Assembly: GCA_028282465.1 (NCBI GenBank)
Contig: JANQHX010000045.1
Span: 1-64,000, forward strand
Origin: Gynuella sp.
GTDB taxonomy: Bacteria; Pseudomonadota; Gammaproteobacteria; Pseudomonadales; Natronospirillaceae
Reading direction: 5' to 3'
Length of the DNA stretch: 64,000 nt
Of the stretch, positions 27,076-35,945 are shown one piece after another (position 1 is the stretch's first letter; each line of letters begins with the position of its first letter). A program made the translations under genes and the position numbers. Under the pieces are notes generated by a model. The model was not told the DNA's origin, did not search any database, and worked only from the letters and a program-made list of their open reading frames with translations.

Positions 27076-27327
27076 TTAAGCCTGTGCTTTGCGGTATTCT
27101 TTAATTAACTGAGATACACGGCCAGAAGCCTGTGCACCTTTCTCTACCCAGTAGTCTACGCGACCCAGGTCAACGCGAAGGCGTTCTTCCTGACCACGAG
27201 CAATAGGGTTAAAGAAACCAACACGTTCGATGAAGCGGCCATCGCGAGGATTGCGGCTGTCAGCTACGGTCAGGTGGTAAAACGGGCGCTTTTTAGAACC
27301 GCCACGTGATAAACGGATAGTTACCAT
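27076..27327 (-). CDS. rpsP: 30S ribosomal protein S16
   Basis: 83 aa, full length, starting [22 protein letters not shown] 27327 is preferred: AGGAG lies just upstream and the five-residue N-terminal extension from 27342 is not found in S16. First gene of the ribosomal/tRNA-modification operon. Confidence 0.97.
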   Translation of the reverse strand: MVTIRLSRGGSKKRPFYHLTVADSRNPRDGRFIERVGFFNPIARGQEERLRVDLGRVDYWVEKGAQASGRVSQLIKEYRKAQA

Positions 27328-27368
27328 CGCGTTCTCCTGCATAGGGTAGGCTTTGAAATCACCTACCG

Positions 27369-27403
27369 TTAACTCGTGCTACCCAATAAAGAGTAGCGGT
27401 TAA
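27369..27403 (-). promoter_or_regulatory. Imperfect hairpin in the rpsP leader
   Basis: TTAAC (27369-27373) with GTTAA (27399-27403) and GCTAC (27378-27382) with GTAGC (27393-27397) form a stem with a small bulge in the 5' region of rpsP. The rest of the 266-base divergent gap to the rhomboid gene holds presumably two promoters; I see no other feature. Regulatory role is speculative. Confidence 0.25.
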
Positions 27404-27593
27404 GGGTATTTTCCGATGCTAAACCCTGATGATTCGGGGGCTGTAGCCAGAAAAAAGAGCGGCGATTATACGTATTTCAGCTTTAATTGCAATGTTATAA
27501 AACTCGTGAAATACAGTGATTGAGCTGAATAATCAGATCATTCAGAATATGCTCAAACTTATCTATTTATTCTGAAATTATTTTAGACGTTCG

Positions 27594-28250
27594 ATGCCCA
27601 ATCTATTAATCCCCCACCGCCAATATCTTATCACCCCCATACTCACTTATATTCATATTGCCATTTTCATCCTATTGGTTTTGATTTCAGGCCAGATCAT
27701 GTGGTTTCCTGGGCCATTGCTTTATCAATTGGGAGCCAACTTTGCGCCACACACTTTGGATGGCCAATGGTGGCGTTTGATTACCTCTTTGGTGTTGCAT
27801 GGCGGCTTGATTCATTTGGTGTTCAATACCTTGGTATTGTTAAACATTGGAGTTTATGTAGAGCCATTTTTGGGCAAGTTTAAATACTTGGCGCTTTATT
27901 TGGTGACTGGCATTTGTGCTGGGTTAGCCAGTGTGTTGGCAAATCTTGAACAACCAGTACCTAGCGTAGGAGCGTCTGGAGCTATTTTTGGTCTATATGG
28001 CTTTTTCTTAGCACTGCTCACAACAGATTTATTCCGCAAGCAAATTAGAAATCAGTTTTTCAAAGGCACACTCGTATTCATCGCGATTAACCTAGGCATT
28101 GGTTTCCTGATACCTATTATCGACAACTCGGCTCATCTGGGTGGCGTACTTTCGGGATTAATCATTGGTTATCTCAGTTACCCTTGGTTCAAAAATAACG
28201 CGAAGAAAAAACAAAAAGAATTGGAAAACAACTATTCGGGAGAATCATAG
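27594..28250 (+). CDS. Rhomboid-family intramembrane serine protease
   Basis: 218 aa, six predicted membrane segments. The catalytic serine is in GASGAIFG (Ser128) and the partner histidine in SAHLGG (His181); the oxyanion helix contains HLVFNTL with Asn78. The C-terminus is a lysine-rich cytoplasmic tail (KKKQKELENNY). Substrate unknown. The stop TAG shares its last base with the GTG start of the next gene, so the two are probably coupled. Confidence 0.9.
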   Translation: MPNLLIPHRQYLITPILTYIHIAIFILLVLISGQIMWFPGPLLYQLGANFAPHTLDGQWWRLITSLVLHGGLIHLVFNTLVLLNIGVYVEPFLGKFKYLALYLVTGICAGLASVLANLEQPVPSVGASGAIFGLYGFFLALLTTDLFRKQIRNQFFKGTLVFIAINLGIGFLIPIIDNSAHLGGVLSGLIIGYLSYPWFKNNAKKKQKELENNYSGES

Positions 28251-28705
28251 TGACACACATATGGGTCGATGCAGACGCCTGCCCGGTAGCGGTAAAGGAA
28301 GTACTCTATAAAGCTTCTGAGCGAACAAAAATTCCAGTGACTTTAGTAGCCAATCAAAGCTTGTCTGTGCCGCCCTACCCTCAAATTAATTCAATACAAG
28401 TTGAGAAAGGTTTTGATGTTGCTGACAACCTAATTGCCGCAAGGTGCGAATTAGGCGACTTAGTCATCACACAGGATATTCCCTTAGCTGCGGAAATTGT
28501 CGCAAAAGGCGTCACCGCCATTAATCCTAGAGGTGAAACCTATACAGAGGCCAATATACGTCAGCGTTTAGCCATGCGGGATTTAATGGAAGAGCTTCGT
28601 AGCACCCAACAAATTTCAGGTGGGCCTCCACCATTCGGCCCGAAAGAAAAACAAAAATTTGCTAACTCATTAGATCGCTGGATAGCCAAAAACCATAACA
28701 CTTAA
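28250..28705 (+). CDS. YaiI/YqxD (DUF188) family protein
   Basis: 151 aa. The conserved beginning WVDADACPVAVKE (residues 4-16), ITQDIPLAAEIVAKG and INPRGETYTEANI and the C-terminal FANSLDRWI are typical of the YaiI/YqxD family, whose predicted PIN-like fold suggests nuclease activity, unproven. Start GTG 28250 overlaps the rhomboid stop by one base. Confidence 0.9.
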   Translation: MTHIWVDADACPVAVKEVLYKASERTKIPVTLVANQSLSVPPYPQINSIQVEKGFDVADNLIAARCELGDLVITQDIPLAAEIVAKGVTAINPRGETYTEANIRQRLAMRDLMEELRSTQQISGGPPPFGPKEKQKFANSLDRWIAKNHNT

Positions 28706-28857
28706 AAATAACTTTCGATTTTCGAATGTAAAAAATTTCTATCTATTCAAAACTTGTACTATCTGAAAAGTCATAGTTTGCATTCTAGAAAACTAATTCA
28801 TTGAAATTTACGTCTGCTGAGGGATAATTAATTTGTTAACGACTTAATTGCGTATAA

Positions 28858-29205
28858 ATGCCTATTACCAAACGCAACAGACATCTCATAGCTTATATCT
28901 GGGTCGCACTCATTGGCTGGCAATTGTCTATGCCTGTGTTAAGCGTGACCCATGAAGACCTCTCTTTAACTCCCTTATGTTCAGTGTTTGGGGTTTCTGT
29001 CACTGTTGATACCGAATCTGGTTCTGGTCAAAACTCTGAACGCTGCGCAGTATGTAGTTTTAAAATTTCCAGCTCAGACTATAAATGCCCAATGCTTACT
29101 GAGTTGGATGTTTATTACCAATCGGTTTTTGCTTTTCCTTCTGAGAATAGCTCACCAAAATTTATTTATTCATTGTGGTTGAGAGCCCCTCCCACCTACT
29201 CCTAA
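28858..29205 (+). CDS. DUF2946-like small secreted/membrane protein
   Basis: 115 aa. A hydrophobic N-terminus (YIWVALIGWQLSMPVLS) is followed by a Cys-containing stretch (TPLCSVFG, ERCAVCSFK, YKCPML) and a C-terminal LRAPPT, features of the DUF2946 family often next to copper or iron uptake genes. It lies 40 bases before the PepSY gene, with which it is probably cotranscribed. Weak ribosome-binding site. The family assignment is tentative. Confidence 0.6.
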   Translation: MPITKRNRHLIAYIWVALIGWQLSMPVLSVTHEDLSLTPLCSVFGVSVTVDTESGSGQNSERCAVCSFKISSSDYKCPMLTELDVYYQSVFAFPSENSSPKFIYSLWLRAPPTYS

Positions 29206-29245
29206 CAACAAAAACAATTTAAAACATAACTTAGGAGATAGAACC

Positions 29246-30661
29246 ATGACACAGATAACTGTGGAACCAACCCTACCCGAAGAAAAACCAGAGCCTAATA
29301 AAAAATTCTACTTAAGCGTTTGGCGCTGGCACTTTTATGCAGGGCTTTTCAGTATTCCATTTTTAATTATGCTTTCCATTACAGGCTTGATGATGCTGAT
29401 TGGGCCATACATTGAAGAGGCTCAACATTCAGAAAAGATATATGTAGAACCCCAGCAACAATCCATCCCCATTAGCCAGCAATTAATAAATGTTGAAGCT
29501 GAATATGGAGAAAACAGCGTTAACGAATTTATACCACCACTAAACAGTAATCGCTCTAGTCAGTTTTATGTAACAGACGCAGAAGGCAATGATCTAAGAG
29601 TATATGTTGACCCTTACACTGGAGCAGTACTGGGTGATCTCAATCCAAGTCAATCCATAGAAGCCATTGGCAATGATATTCATGGCGAGTTCTTTATGGG
29701 TAAGTTTGGAGATGGGTTAATTGAACTAGCAGCGGGTTTTACCTTTTTACTCATCGTCACGGGTTTATATATGTGGTGGCCGAGAACAGCTAATCAAAAA
29801 CGACATGCTTTTGTACCAGAGAAAGTGTCCAACTCCCGTGGCTTCTATAAAAGCTTGCACAGCACATTAGGCCTATACCTGTCTGTAATTTTAATTCTCT
29901 TTGTCTTTACTGGCTTATCTTGGAGTGGAATTTGGGGTTCGCAATTAGTACAAGGCTGGAACAGTTTTCCCGCAGAGAAGTGGAATAATGTGCCACTTTC
30001 TGATGAGACTCATGCGTCACTAAATCGGGGAGCAGTGGAAGAAGTACCCTGGAATTTGGAACAAACCCTATTACCCATGTCAGGATCGGATGCAGGTATC
30101 GAAGGCATTCCTAATGGCTATGAAATTGATATTGATTCCATCAACATTCTTGCAGAGGCAGTTGGCTTTACTCAATACCAGATTGCCATTCCAAAAGATC
30201 TGACAGCTGTGTACACCATTAGTGCAGACACCATGAGTGGAGATATTAAGGATGCAAGAAATGACCGAACCATGCATGTGGATCAATATACCGGAAAGAT
30301 TTTGGTAGACATAGGTTGGGATGAATACAGTTTGATGGCTAAGTCTATGGCAGCAGGTGTGGCATTGCATCAAGGGGATATGGGTGTCTGGAATCTATTC
30401 CTAAATATTGCTTTCTGTTTGCTCATTATTTTAATGTGTGTTGCGAGTCTTTTCGCATGGTGGAAACGGCGACCCAATAACGCCAAGTCATTGGTTGCGC
30501 CTCCACTGCCGAAAAACTTTTCCCTTTGGAAAGGAGCCAGTATCTTAATGATTGTTTGTTCAATCGTGGTTCCATTGAGTGCAGCAGTCCTTTTGATATT
30601 ACTCATTTTGGATATGCTGATATTTAAGAGGATTAAGTTTTTCAATCAAGCTATTTCATAA
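29246..30661 (+). CDS. PepSY-domain inner-membrane protein (PiuB-like)
   Basis: 471 aa. Four main membrane segments (about 26-52, 165-185, 210-232, 385-412, plus a C-terminal pair) surround periplasmic PepSY-like domains (RVYVDPYTGAVLGDLNP and HVDQYTGKILVDIGWDEY). The histidine-containing signature FYKSLHSTLGLYLS and WRWHFYAGLFSIPFLI are typical of the PiuB/PepSY-TM family, some of which reduce or move iron from siderophores. TAGGAG precedes the ATG. The TonB receptor that often accompanies it is not adjacent. Confidence 0.85.
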   Translation: MTQITVEPTLPEEKPEPNKKFYLSVWRWHFYAGLFSIPFLIMLSITGLMMLIGPYIEEAQHSEKIYVEPQQQSIPISQQLINVEAEYGENSVNEFIPPLNSNRSSQFYVTDAEGNDLRVYVDPYTGAVLGDLNPSQSIEAIGNDIHGEFFMGKFGDGLIELAAGFTFLLIVTGLYMWWPRTANQKRHAFVPEKVSNSRGFYKSLHSTLGLYLSVILILFVFTGLSWSGIWGSQLVQGWNSFPAEKWNNVPLSDETHASLNRGAVEEVPWNLEQTLLPMSGSDAGIEGIPNGYEIDIDSINILAEAVGFTQYQIAIPKDLTAVYTISADTMSGDIKDARNDRTMHVDQYTGKILVDIGWDEYSLMAKSMAAGVALHQGDMGVWNLFLNIAFCLLIILMCVASLFAWWKRRPNNAKSLVAPPLPKNFSLWKGASILMIVCSIVVPLSAAVLLILLILDMLIFKRIKFFNQAIS

Positions 30662-30692
30662 AGCTTTATTTAGTAAACAACAAACTAATAAA

Positions 30693-30733
30693 CCAGCTCT
30701 AGTTAAAAATTAATTTTCAATAGTTAGAGCTGG
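30693..30733. terminator. Hairpin between convergent PepSY and thioesterase genes
   Basis: Perfect nine-base-pair stem CCAGCTCTA / TAGAGCTGG with an AT-rich loop. Likely serves both strands; no strong T run. Confidence 0.5.
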
Positions 30734-30760
30734 CACCAATTAACTAGTAACTAGTTTTTA

Positions 30761-31327
30761 CTAACTGTTTCCTTTGCGGATTCTTTCTAACTCGGCAGCA
30801 ATTTTTTCTGGGTCTAGGTTTTGAGAATTGTTAGACCATTGATCCCGAACCCTTTCCATTCGTTCGTGGTGCTCCTTCCTAATTTCTTTTCGAATTTGTG
30901 CGGCAATGAAACGAGCTTTTTCTTTGGGGGTTTTCAATGGCAACTTTGGTGCTGGGCAAGATTTACCATCTTCGTTTACTGACACCATGGTGATGTAGCA
31001 AGTGTTCGTATGGCGAACGTCACCTTTTTGAATATTTTCTGCTTCGACTCTAATTCCTACTTCCATCGAAGATCTTCCAACATGATTGATTCTGGCTTTA
31101 AAAGTAACCAACTCACCAACATGTATTGCTTGTTTAAACATTACTTGGTCAACAGACAAGGTCACCACGTATTGACCACAAAATCGACTGGCACAAGCAT
31201 AGGCCACTTGGTCTAAAAGTTTTAACAATGCACCACCATGAACCTTGCCTGAAAAATTGGCTAAATCTGGTGTCATTAGCATGGTCATTGTAAAAGGTTC
31301 GTTATTTCCAATTCTTCTTTCTTTCAT
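30761..31327 (-). CDS. Acyl-CoA thioesterase (hotdog fold, YciA/BACH-like)
   Basis: 188 aa. One hotdog domain with SGKVHGGALLKLLDQVAYACASRF, the family signature with the catalytic acidic residue of LLDQVA, and RSSMEVGIRVEAEN. The C-terminal 45 residues are a charged helix (IRKEIRKEHHERMERVRDQW) not found in YciA. AAGGA precedes the ATG. Confidence 0.88.
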   Translation of the reverse strand: MKERRIGNNEPFTMTMLMTPDLANFSGKVHGGALLKLLDQVAYACASRFCGQYVVTLSVDQVMFKQAIHVGELVTFKARINHVGRSSMEVGIRVEAENIQKGDVRHTNTCYITMVSVNEDGKSCPAPKLPLKTPKEKARFIAAQIRKEIRKEHHERMERVRDQWSNNSQNLDPEKIAAELERIRKGNS

Positions 31328-31471
31328 GCGTCCTTGCCCCGTCGCGGTTTAGAGAGGATTTTACCTTATAGCCTTAAATTTTGTTGGGTTTTAGGGATGA
31401 GACAAACTCAAATAATTACCTTATATTCTGTGTTGAACCCTAAAGACCAACTGTTTTACTAAGGATTGATT

Positions 31472-31972
31472 ATGTCTGTTATTAAATTTTTAGGCCAAGA
31501 TGTAGAAACTGTTGGCGTTTTGCCGGAAATTGGCTCACAAGCGCCGGACTTTGAACTTGTACAAACCGATTTATCTAGCACATCGTTAGAAGATTATAAG
31601 GGTCAGAATCTAGTTCTGAATATTTTTCCAAGCATTGATACTGGTACTTGTGCCGCATCTGTTCGCCGCTTTAATGAAGAGATATCTAAGTTGGAAAACA
31701 CCTCAGTACTCTGCGTTTCAGCAGATCTGCCTTTTGCGGCTGATCGCTTCTGTGGTGCCGAAGGTATCGAAAACGTTAAAACTGGCTCAACATTCCGTAG
31801 CTCAAGCTTTGGATCAGACTACGGTGTCAGCTTCAAAACGGGTCCATTAGTAGGATTATTATCTAGAGCCGTTGTGGTTGTTGACCCTGAAGGCAAGGTT
31901 ATCTACACCGAACAGGTTGCTGAAACAGCAGATGAACCGGCTTACGAGCCTGTTGTGGAAGCAGTTAAATAA
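31472..31972 (+). CDS. tpx: Thiol peroxidase (atypical 2-Cys peroxiredoxin)
   Basis: 166 aa, full length. Reduces alkyl hydroperoxides in the periplasm/cytoplasm with thioredoxin. Peroxidatic Cys60 (DTGTCAASV) and resolving Cys94 (DRFCGAEG) match E. coli Cys61 and Cys95 with a shift of one. The Thr/Arg of the active site are kept. ATG 31472 (AAGGA upstream) is preferred over TTG 31466. Terminated by the hairpin at 31987. Confidence 0.96.
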   Translation: MSVIKFLGQDVETVGVLPEIGSQAPDFELVQTDLSSTSLEDYKGQNLVLNIFPSIDTGTCAASVRRFNEEISKLENTSVLCVSADLPFAADRFCGAEGIENVKTGSTFRSSSFGSDYGVSFKTGPLVGLLSRAVVVVDPEGKVIYTEQVAETADEPAYEPVVEAVK

Positions 31973-31986
31973 GCAATTTGTATTCA

Positions 31987-32016
31987 AGTAGAGTCAGGTT
32001 TTTCCCTGACTCTACT
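31987..32016 (+). terminator. Hairpin terminator after tpx
   Basis: Perfect 12-base-pair stem AGTAGAGTCAGG / CCTGACTCTACT with a six-base T-rich loop, 15 bases beyond the tpx stop. Confidence 0.7.
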
Positions 32017-32082
32017 AATTTGCTTGAGTTCAACCCTTACTGCATTAAACTCAATGGCTTACCGTAAATCCTTCTACGCTAG

Positions 32083-32706
32083 ATGATCCAAGCGACCACT
32101 CTGACTTTATTTATTCCCACATTCTTTTTTGTGTCTATTACTCCCGGAATGTGCATGACATTGGCTATGTCCCTGGGTATGACCATTGGCTTGAGAAAAA
32201 CCCTTTGGATGATGCTCGGGGAGCTAGTCGGCGTCGGCTTAGTTGCATTTGCCGGTGTGATTGGGGTCGCCGCTGTGATGTTGACTTATCCCAGCGCGTT
32301 TTTGGCCTTTAAAATAGCCGGTGGTTGTTACCTAGCGTATTTAGGTATTCAGCTTTGGATGTCGAAGGGCAAGATGGCAGTCAGCGAACACCCGGTAGAT
32401 GGCGCATTGATCAAACCAACAGAGTTGATTACACAGGGATTTGTCACGGCGGTAGCTAATCCAAAAGGCTGGGCGTTTTTTATTGCACTGTTCCCGCCAT
32501 TTATTGACCCAGACTTACCCCTATCTGGCCAATTAATCGTACTTATCAGCATCATTCTGCTTTTAGAGTTCATTTGTTTGCTGCTTTATACTTCGGGTGG
32601 AAAGTGGCTGGGTCAACTACTTAAAAATAACCAAAACGTCAAAACCCTAAATCGCGTGGCCGGTACGCTTATGTTCGGTGTCGCGCTTTGGCTGGTTCTG
32701 GGTTAA
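32083..32706 (+). CDS. LysE/RhtB-family amino-acid exporter
   Basis: 207 aa, six membrane segments. The N-terminal signature SITPGMCMTLAMSLGMTIG and the central GGCYLAYLGIQLW, VTAVANPKGWAFFIALFPPF are family hallmarks. Exports amino acids or related metabolites; substrate unknown. Followed 12 bases later by glpE. No regulator beside it. Confidence 0.9.
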   Translation: MIQATTLTLFIPTFFFVSITPGMCMTLAMSLGMTIGLRKTLWMMLGELVGVGLVAFAGVIGVAAVMLTYPSAFLAFKIAGGCYLAYLGIQLWMSKGKMAVSEHPVDGALIKPTELITQGFVTAVANPKGWAFFIALFPPFIDPDLPLSGQLIVLISIILLLEFICLLLYTSGGKWLGQLLKNNQNVKTLNRVAGTLMFGVALWLVLG

Positions 32707-32718
32707 AAAAGGAAGCCT

Positions 32719-33018
32719 ATGTCTTTTAAACATTTGTCTGTCAGTGAATTGAAATCCATGACACCGGGTAGCTATGAGGTTCTGGATATTCGAGATCCAC
32801 AATCCTATTCCGTCGCGCATATTCCAGGCTCAAAACATCTCACCAACGAAAATGCCCAAGAAATAATTGAAAGCACCCCGTCGACCACTCCCATTGTAGT
32901 GTGTTGCTATCACGGCATTAGTAGTCAGCAAGCGGCGGCATTTTTCTCGGAAAAAGGGTTTCAGGAAGTGTACAGCTTGGATGGCGGTTTTGAAGCCTGG
33001 GAACTGGCGAACAAATAA
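32719..33018 (+). CDS. glpE: GlpE-type thiosulfate sulfurtransferase (single rhodanese domain)
   Basis: 99 aa, one rhodanese domain. The active-site loop is CYHGISS with catalytic Cys63 preceded by another cysteine; VLDIRDPQSYSVAHIPG is the CH2A-type motif. Transfers sulfane sulfur to cyanide or thioredoxin. Twelve bases behind the LysE gene. Confidence 0.88.
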   Translation: MSFKHLSVSELKSMTPGSYEVLDIRDPQSYSVAHIPGSKHLTNENAQEIIESTPSTTPIVVCCYHGISSQQAAAFFSEKGFQEVYSLDGGFEAWELANK

Positions 33019-33089
33019 TCGCCCTAGCGCTTAAAGACTGATAGACTCCGCGCCCTTTCATTTATCCCTTCCGACTTAAGGTAAAAACC

Positions 33090-33707
33090 ATGTCTAAACC
33101 CACCACTGTGGAAGAAATAGTAAGCTACGGCATTGGTCGCCAAATGGGTGATCAGCTGAAGTCTCAGCCTTTTGAAGGCTTAAATCTTGATATTCTCGTT
33201 TCCGGTTTGAAAGAAGCATTCTCTGGCACAGCCAGCATAGTTGCAGATCAAGAAATGCAAAAAGCCTTCGCTGAAATCAATGAACGTCTACAGGCAAAAC
33301 AAGCCGAACAAGCCAAAGAGCTGTCAGCGGAAGGCCAAAAGTTTCTAGAGGAAAACGCTAAGCGTGATGAAGTCACTGTGACGGATTCAGGCTTACAGTA
33401 TGAAGTGCTGGCAACAGGCGATGGCGACAAGCCCACTAAAGACAGCACAGTGAAGACTCACTATCATGGTACGTTAATTAATGGTGATGTATTCGATAGC
33501 TCGTATGACCGTGGTCAACCTGCTGAATTCCCGGTAGGTGGTGTTATCGCAGGCTGGACTGAAGCCCTTCAATTAATGACCGTTGGTTCTAAGTGGCGTT
33601 TATACGTACCTTATAACCTAGCCTATGGTGAGCGTGGAGCTGGAGGAAAAATCGGCCCTTACTCAACACTGGTATTTGATGTTGAGCTGCTAGATATCGT
33701 TGCCTAA
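33090..33707 (+). CDS. fklB: FKBP-type peptidyl-prolyl cis-trans isomerase (FklB/Mip-like)
   Basis: 205 aa. N-terminal dimerisation helices (about 1-95, KEAFSGTASIVADQEMQKAF and a long coil) and a C-terminal FKBP domain (VKTHYHGTLINGDVFDSSYDRGQP, VIAGWTEALQLM, WRLYVPYNLAYGERGAG, LVFDVELLDI). No signal peptide, so the cytoplasmic FklB type rather than periplasmic FkpA. Followed by a hairpin terminator. Confidence 0.92.
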   Translation: MSKPTTVEEIVSYGIGRQMGDQLKSQPFEGLNLDILVSGLKEAFSGTASIVADQEMQKAFAEINERLQAKQAEQAKELSAEGQKFLEENAKRDEVTVTDSGLQYEVLATGDGDKPTKDSTVKTHYHGTLINGDVFDSSYDRGQPAEFPVGGVIAGWTEALQLMTVGSKWRLYVPYNLAYGERGAGGKIGPYSTLVFDVELLDIVA

Positions 33708-33724
33708 GTCAACGATATAGAAAT

Positions 33725-33757
33725 AGAAAGGGGCAGAAGTCGCAGAAGCCTCTTTCT
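33725..33757 (+). terminator. Terminator after fklB
   Basis: Stem AGAAAGGGGC / GCCTCTTTCT (one G-T pair) followed by TTATTTTT. Confidence 0.7.
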
Positions 33758-33973
33758 TATTTTTCCCTATTTATTCTTATCGTCCTTTCCTTCCTATTTT
33801 TAACCCTTAGTTTAAAGCACTCCAGAAAACCGCCTGGCACAATTAGCATAATCTTTGGCGCAATCAGCAAGTGACCTGTCACCATTTACTCACTACTATG
33901 ATCATCAGACATCAACAAAACCACATCTACAAAACAAAGCGCAACTAACGTGAGTGAAAAACAGGAGATTCAA

Positions 33974-34792
33974 ATGAGCAAAGTAGCACTGGTTACCGGA
34001 GCCTCTTCTGGTATGGGCAAAGATTTCGCGAAAGCACTGATTGAAGAAGGCATGACTGTTTATGCGGCCGCCCGCCGTATCGACAAAATGGACGACTTAA
34101 AGTCCCTAGGGGCCATTACCGTGAAAATGGACATTACCCAAGACTCCGATGTGCAAGCCGTTGCCGACCAAATTAAGCAAGACCACGGTGCAGTGGATGT
34201 ACTCATCAATAATGCTGGGTTTGGTATGTACGGTGCAATGGAAGACACCACCATAGACGATGCCCGTTACCAGTTTGAAGTCAATCTTTTTGGCCTAGCA
34301 AGACTCACTCAATTATTGCTGCCTGCGATGAGAGAGAAAAAGTCCGGCACCATCATTAATATTTCGTCCATGGGCGGCAAAATGTATACACCATTAGGCA
34401 GCTGGTACCATGCAACCAAACACGCTCTAGAAGGTTGGTCTGACTGCCTGCGTTTAGAGCTCGCTCAGTTTGGTATTAACGTCGTGGTTATCGAGCCAGG
34501 TGCTATTTTGACTGAGTTTGGTGATGTCATGACTGGCCCAATGCTGGAGAGATCTGGATCTACTGCCTATGGAGATCTGGCTAATAAAATGGCTAACATA
34601 ACCAAGGAGTCCTATGAAAAAGGGCAAGGCTCCCCAACCAGCGTCATTACTAACTTAATGCTAAAAGCTGTGCGATCTCCAAAACCGAAAACCCGTTATG
34701 TCGGCGGTCAGTTTGCCAAGCCAATGATGTTTATTCGTAAATGGTTTGGTGATCGCATTTTCGACAAGGTTGTTATGTCCACCGTTAAGTGA
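33974..34792 (+). CDS. Classical short-chain dehydrogenase/reductase
   Basis: 272 aa. TGASSGMGKD (NADP-type glycine motif), NNAGFG, ISSMGG serine and YHATKHAL (Tyr-x3-Lys) make a complete catalytic tetrad. The start ATG 33974 has AGGAG eight bases upstream; the GTG at 33950 is rejected. Overlaps or abuts the AraC gene downstream, so this is probably a coupled oxidoreductase-regulator pair. Related in sequence to the SDR at 52480. Substrate unknown. Confidence 0.9.
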   Translation: MSKVALVTGASSGMGKDFAKALIEEGMTVYAAARRIDKMDDLKSLGAITVKMDITQDSDVQAVADQIKQDHGAVDVLINNAGFGMYGAMEDTTIDDARYQFEVNLFGLARLTQLLLPAMREKKSGTIINISSMGGKMYTPLGSWYHATKHALEGWSDCLRLELAQFGINVVVIEPGAILTEFGDVMTGPMLERSGSTAYGDLANKMANITKESYEKGQGSPTSVITNLMLKAVRSPKPKTRYVGGQFAKPMMFIRKWFGDRIFDKVVMSTVK

Positions 34793-34809
34793 GGTTAAAC
34801 GAGAGACTT

Positions 34810-35799
34810 ATGAAACAGGCAACTCGATTTTCAATAGATCCAGGTTGGGCGCTCATGATCAGAGATATGGGGATAAACCCAACCGATGTTTTGCGACTAT
34901 CGGGCTTGCCTGATGCGCTATTTGATAATCTGGAGTCAACGCTTTCAGTAGCGGACTACTTCAGTTTATGGACTGGCTTGGAAAAAGCAGCCGGGCCAGA
35001 ACTCCCTTTAAAAATAGGTGAAGCCATTTCTCCTGAAGCGTTTTCACCGCCAATATTTTCCTACCTGTGCAGCCAAGATATGAATACTGGCTTACAGCGG
35101 TTGCAACATTTTAAACGATTGGTTGGCCCCTTGATTTTAAATCTAGATATCAATGCCCACGCCACCAAGATAGATTTTGAATGCTATGAATACAGCGGCC
35201 ATATTCCTGATGTAATTATGGCAATGGAACTGGTGTTTTTTACCAAAATGGCACGATTAGCCACTAGAGAACATATCGAGCCACTGAGTATTACCTGGAC
35301 CCGAGAATTTCAACCTTTGGAAAAGTACGTTGAGTTTTTTGGAGTAAAGCCAGAAATAGGCGCAAGAACCCAAATCGAGTTTTCAGCCAATGATGCAATA
35401 AAACCATTCCTGACACAAAACCCATCCATGTGGAGTTTCTTTGAGCCTGAATTGCAAAAAAAGCTTTCAGCCATCGACCAATCTGCAACCTTCACTGAAA
35501 AAGTAAAAAACGTTTTATTAGAGATGTTGCCTGCAGGTGAAACAGCCGCTGAAGCTGTTGCGAGTCGATTGGCCGTCAGTAAGCGCACCCTTCAGAGACG
35601 GTTGAATGATGAGTCCACCAACTTCCAAAATCTATTGAACTCAACACGGGAAGAACTGGCAAAGCATTATTTGAAGAATTCCCAAATGTCACCGGCAGAA
35701 ATTTCCTTTTTGTTGGGCTTTCAAGACTCCAATTCCTTTTTTAGAGCCTTTAATAACTGGACAGGCAAAACACCTGAACAAGTAAGGCAGTTGAATTAA
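34810..35799 (+). CDS. AraC-family transcriptional regulator
   Basis: 329 aa. N-terminal effector domain of the OruR/arabinose-binding type and C-terminal double helix-turn-helix (about 235-325: LAVSKRTLQRRLNDES, then ISFLLGFQDSNSFFRAFNNWTGKTPEQVRQ). ATG 34810 has GAGAG at good spacing; the frame is open back to GTG 34789, inside the SDR stop. Likely controls the SDR or a metabolic target; effector unknown. Confidence 0.88.
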   Translation: MKQATRFSIDPGWALMIRDMGINPTDVLRLSGLPDALFDNLESTLSVADYFSLWTGLEKAAGPELPLKIGEAISPEAFSPPIFSYLCSQDMNTGLQRLQHFKRLVGPLILNLDINAHATKIDFECYEYSGHIPDVIMAMELVFFTKMARLATREHIEPLSITWTREFQPLEKYVEFFGVKPEIGARTQIEFSANDAIKPFLTQNPSMWSFFEPELQKKLSAIDQSATFTEKVKNVLLEMLPAGETAAEAVASRLAVSKRTLQRRLNDESTNFQNLLNSTREELAKHYLKNSQMSPAEISFLLGFQDSNSFFRAFNNWTGKTPEQVRQLN

Positions 35800-35802
35800 G
35801 TA

Positions 35803-35818
35803 TCCCGCGAAAGCGGGA
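35803..35818 (+). repeat. Short hairpin after the AraC gene
   Basis: TCCCGC-GAAA-GCGGGA, a GNRA-tetraloop hairpin four bases beyond the AraC stop. No T run follows, so termination by itself is doubtful. Confidence 0.45.
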
Positions 35819-35945
35819 ATATGAATCGTTGAACCAGCATTACTTTTAGAAACTACAGACACCCAGACATATTTGGTACACTCCGCCGCCATTTTTATAC
35901 CCCAGCTTCGGATTTACGATCCGACTGGCTGTTGAGGAAAAAGTT

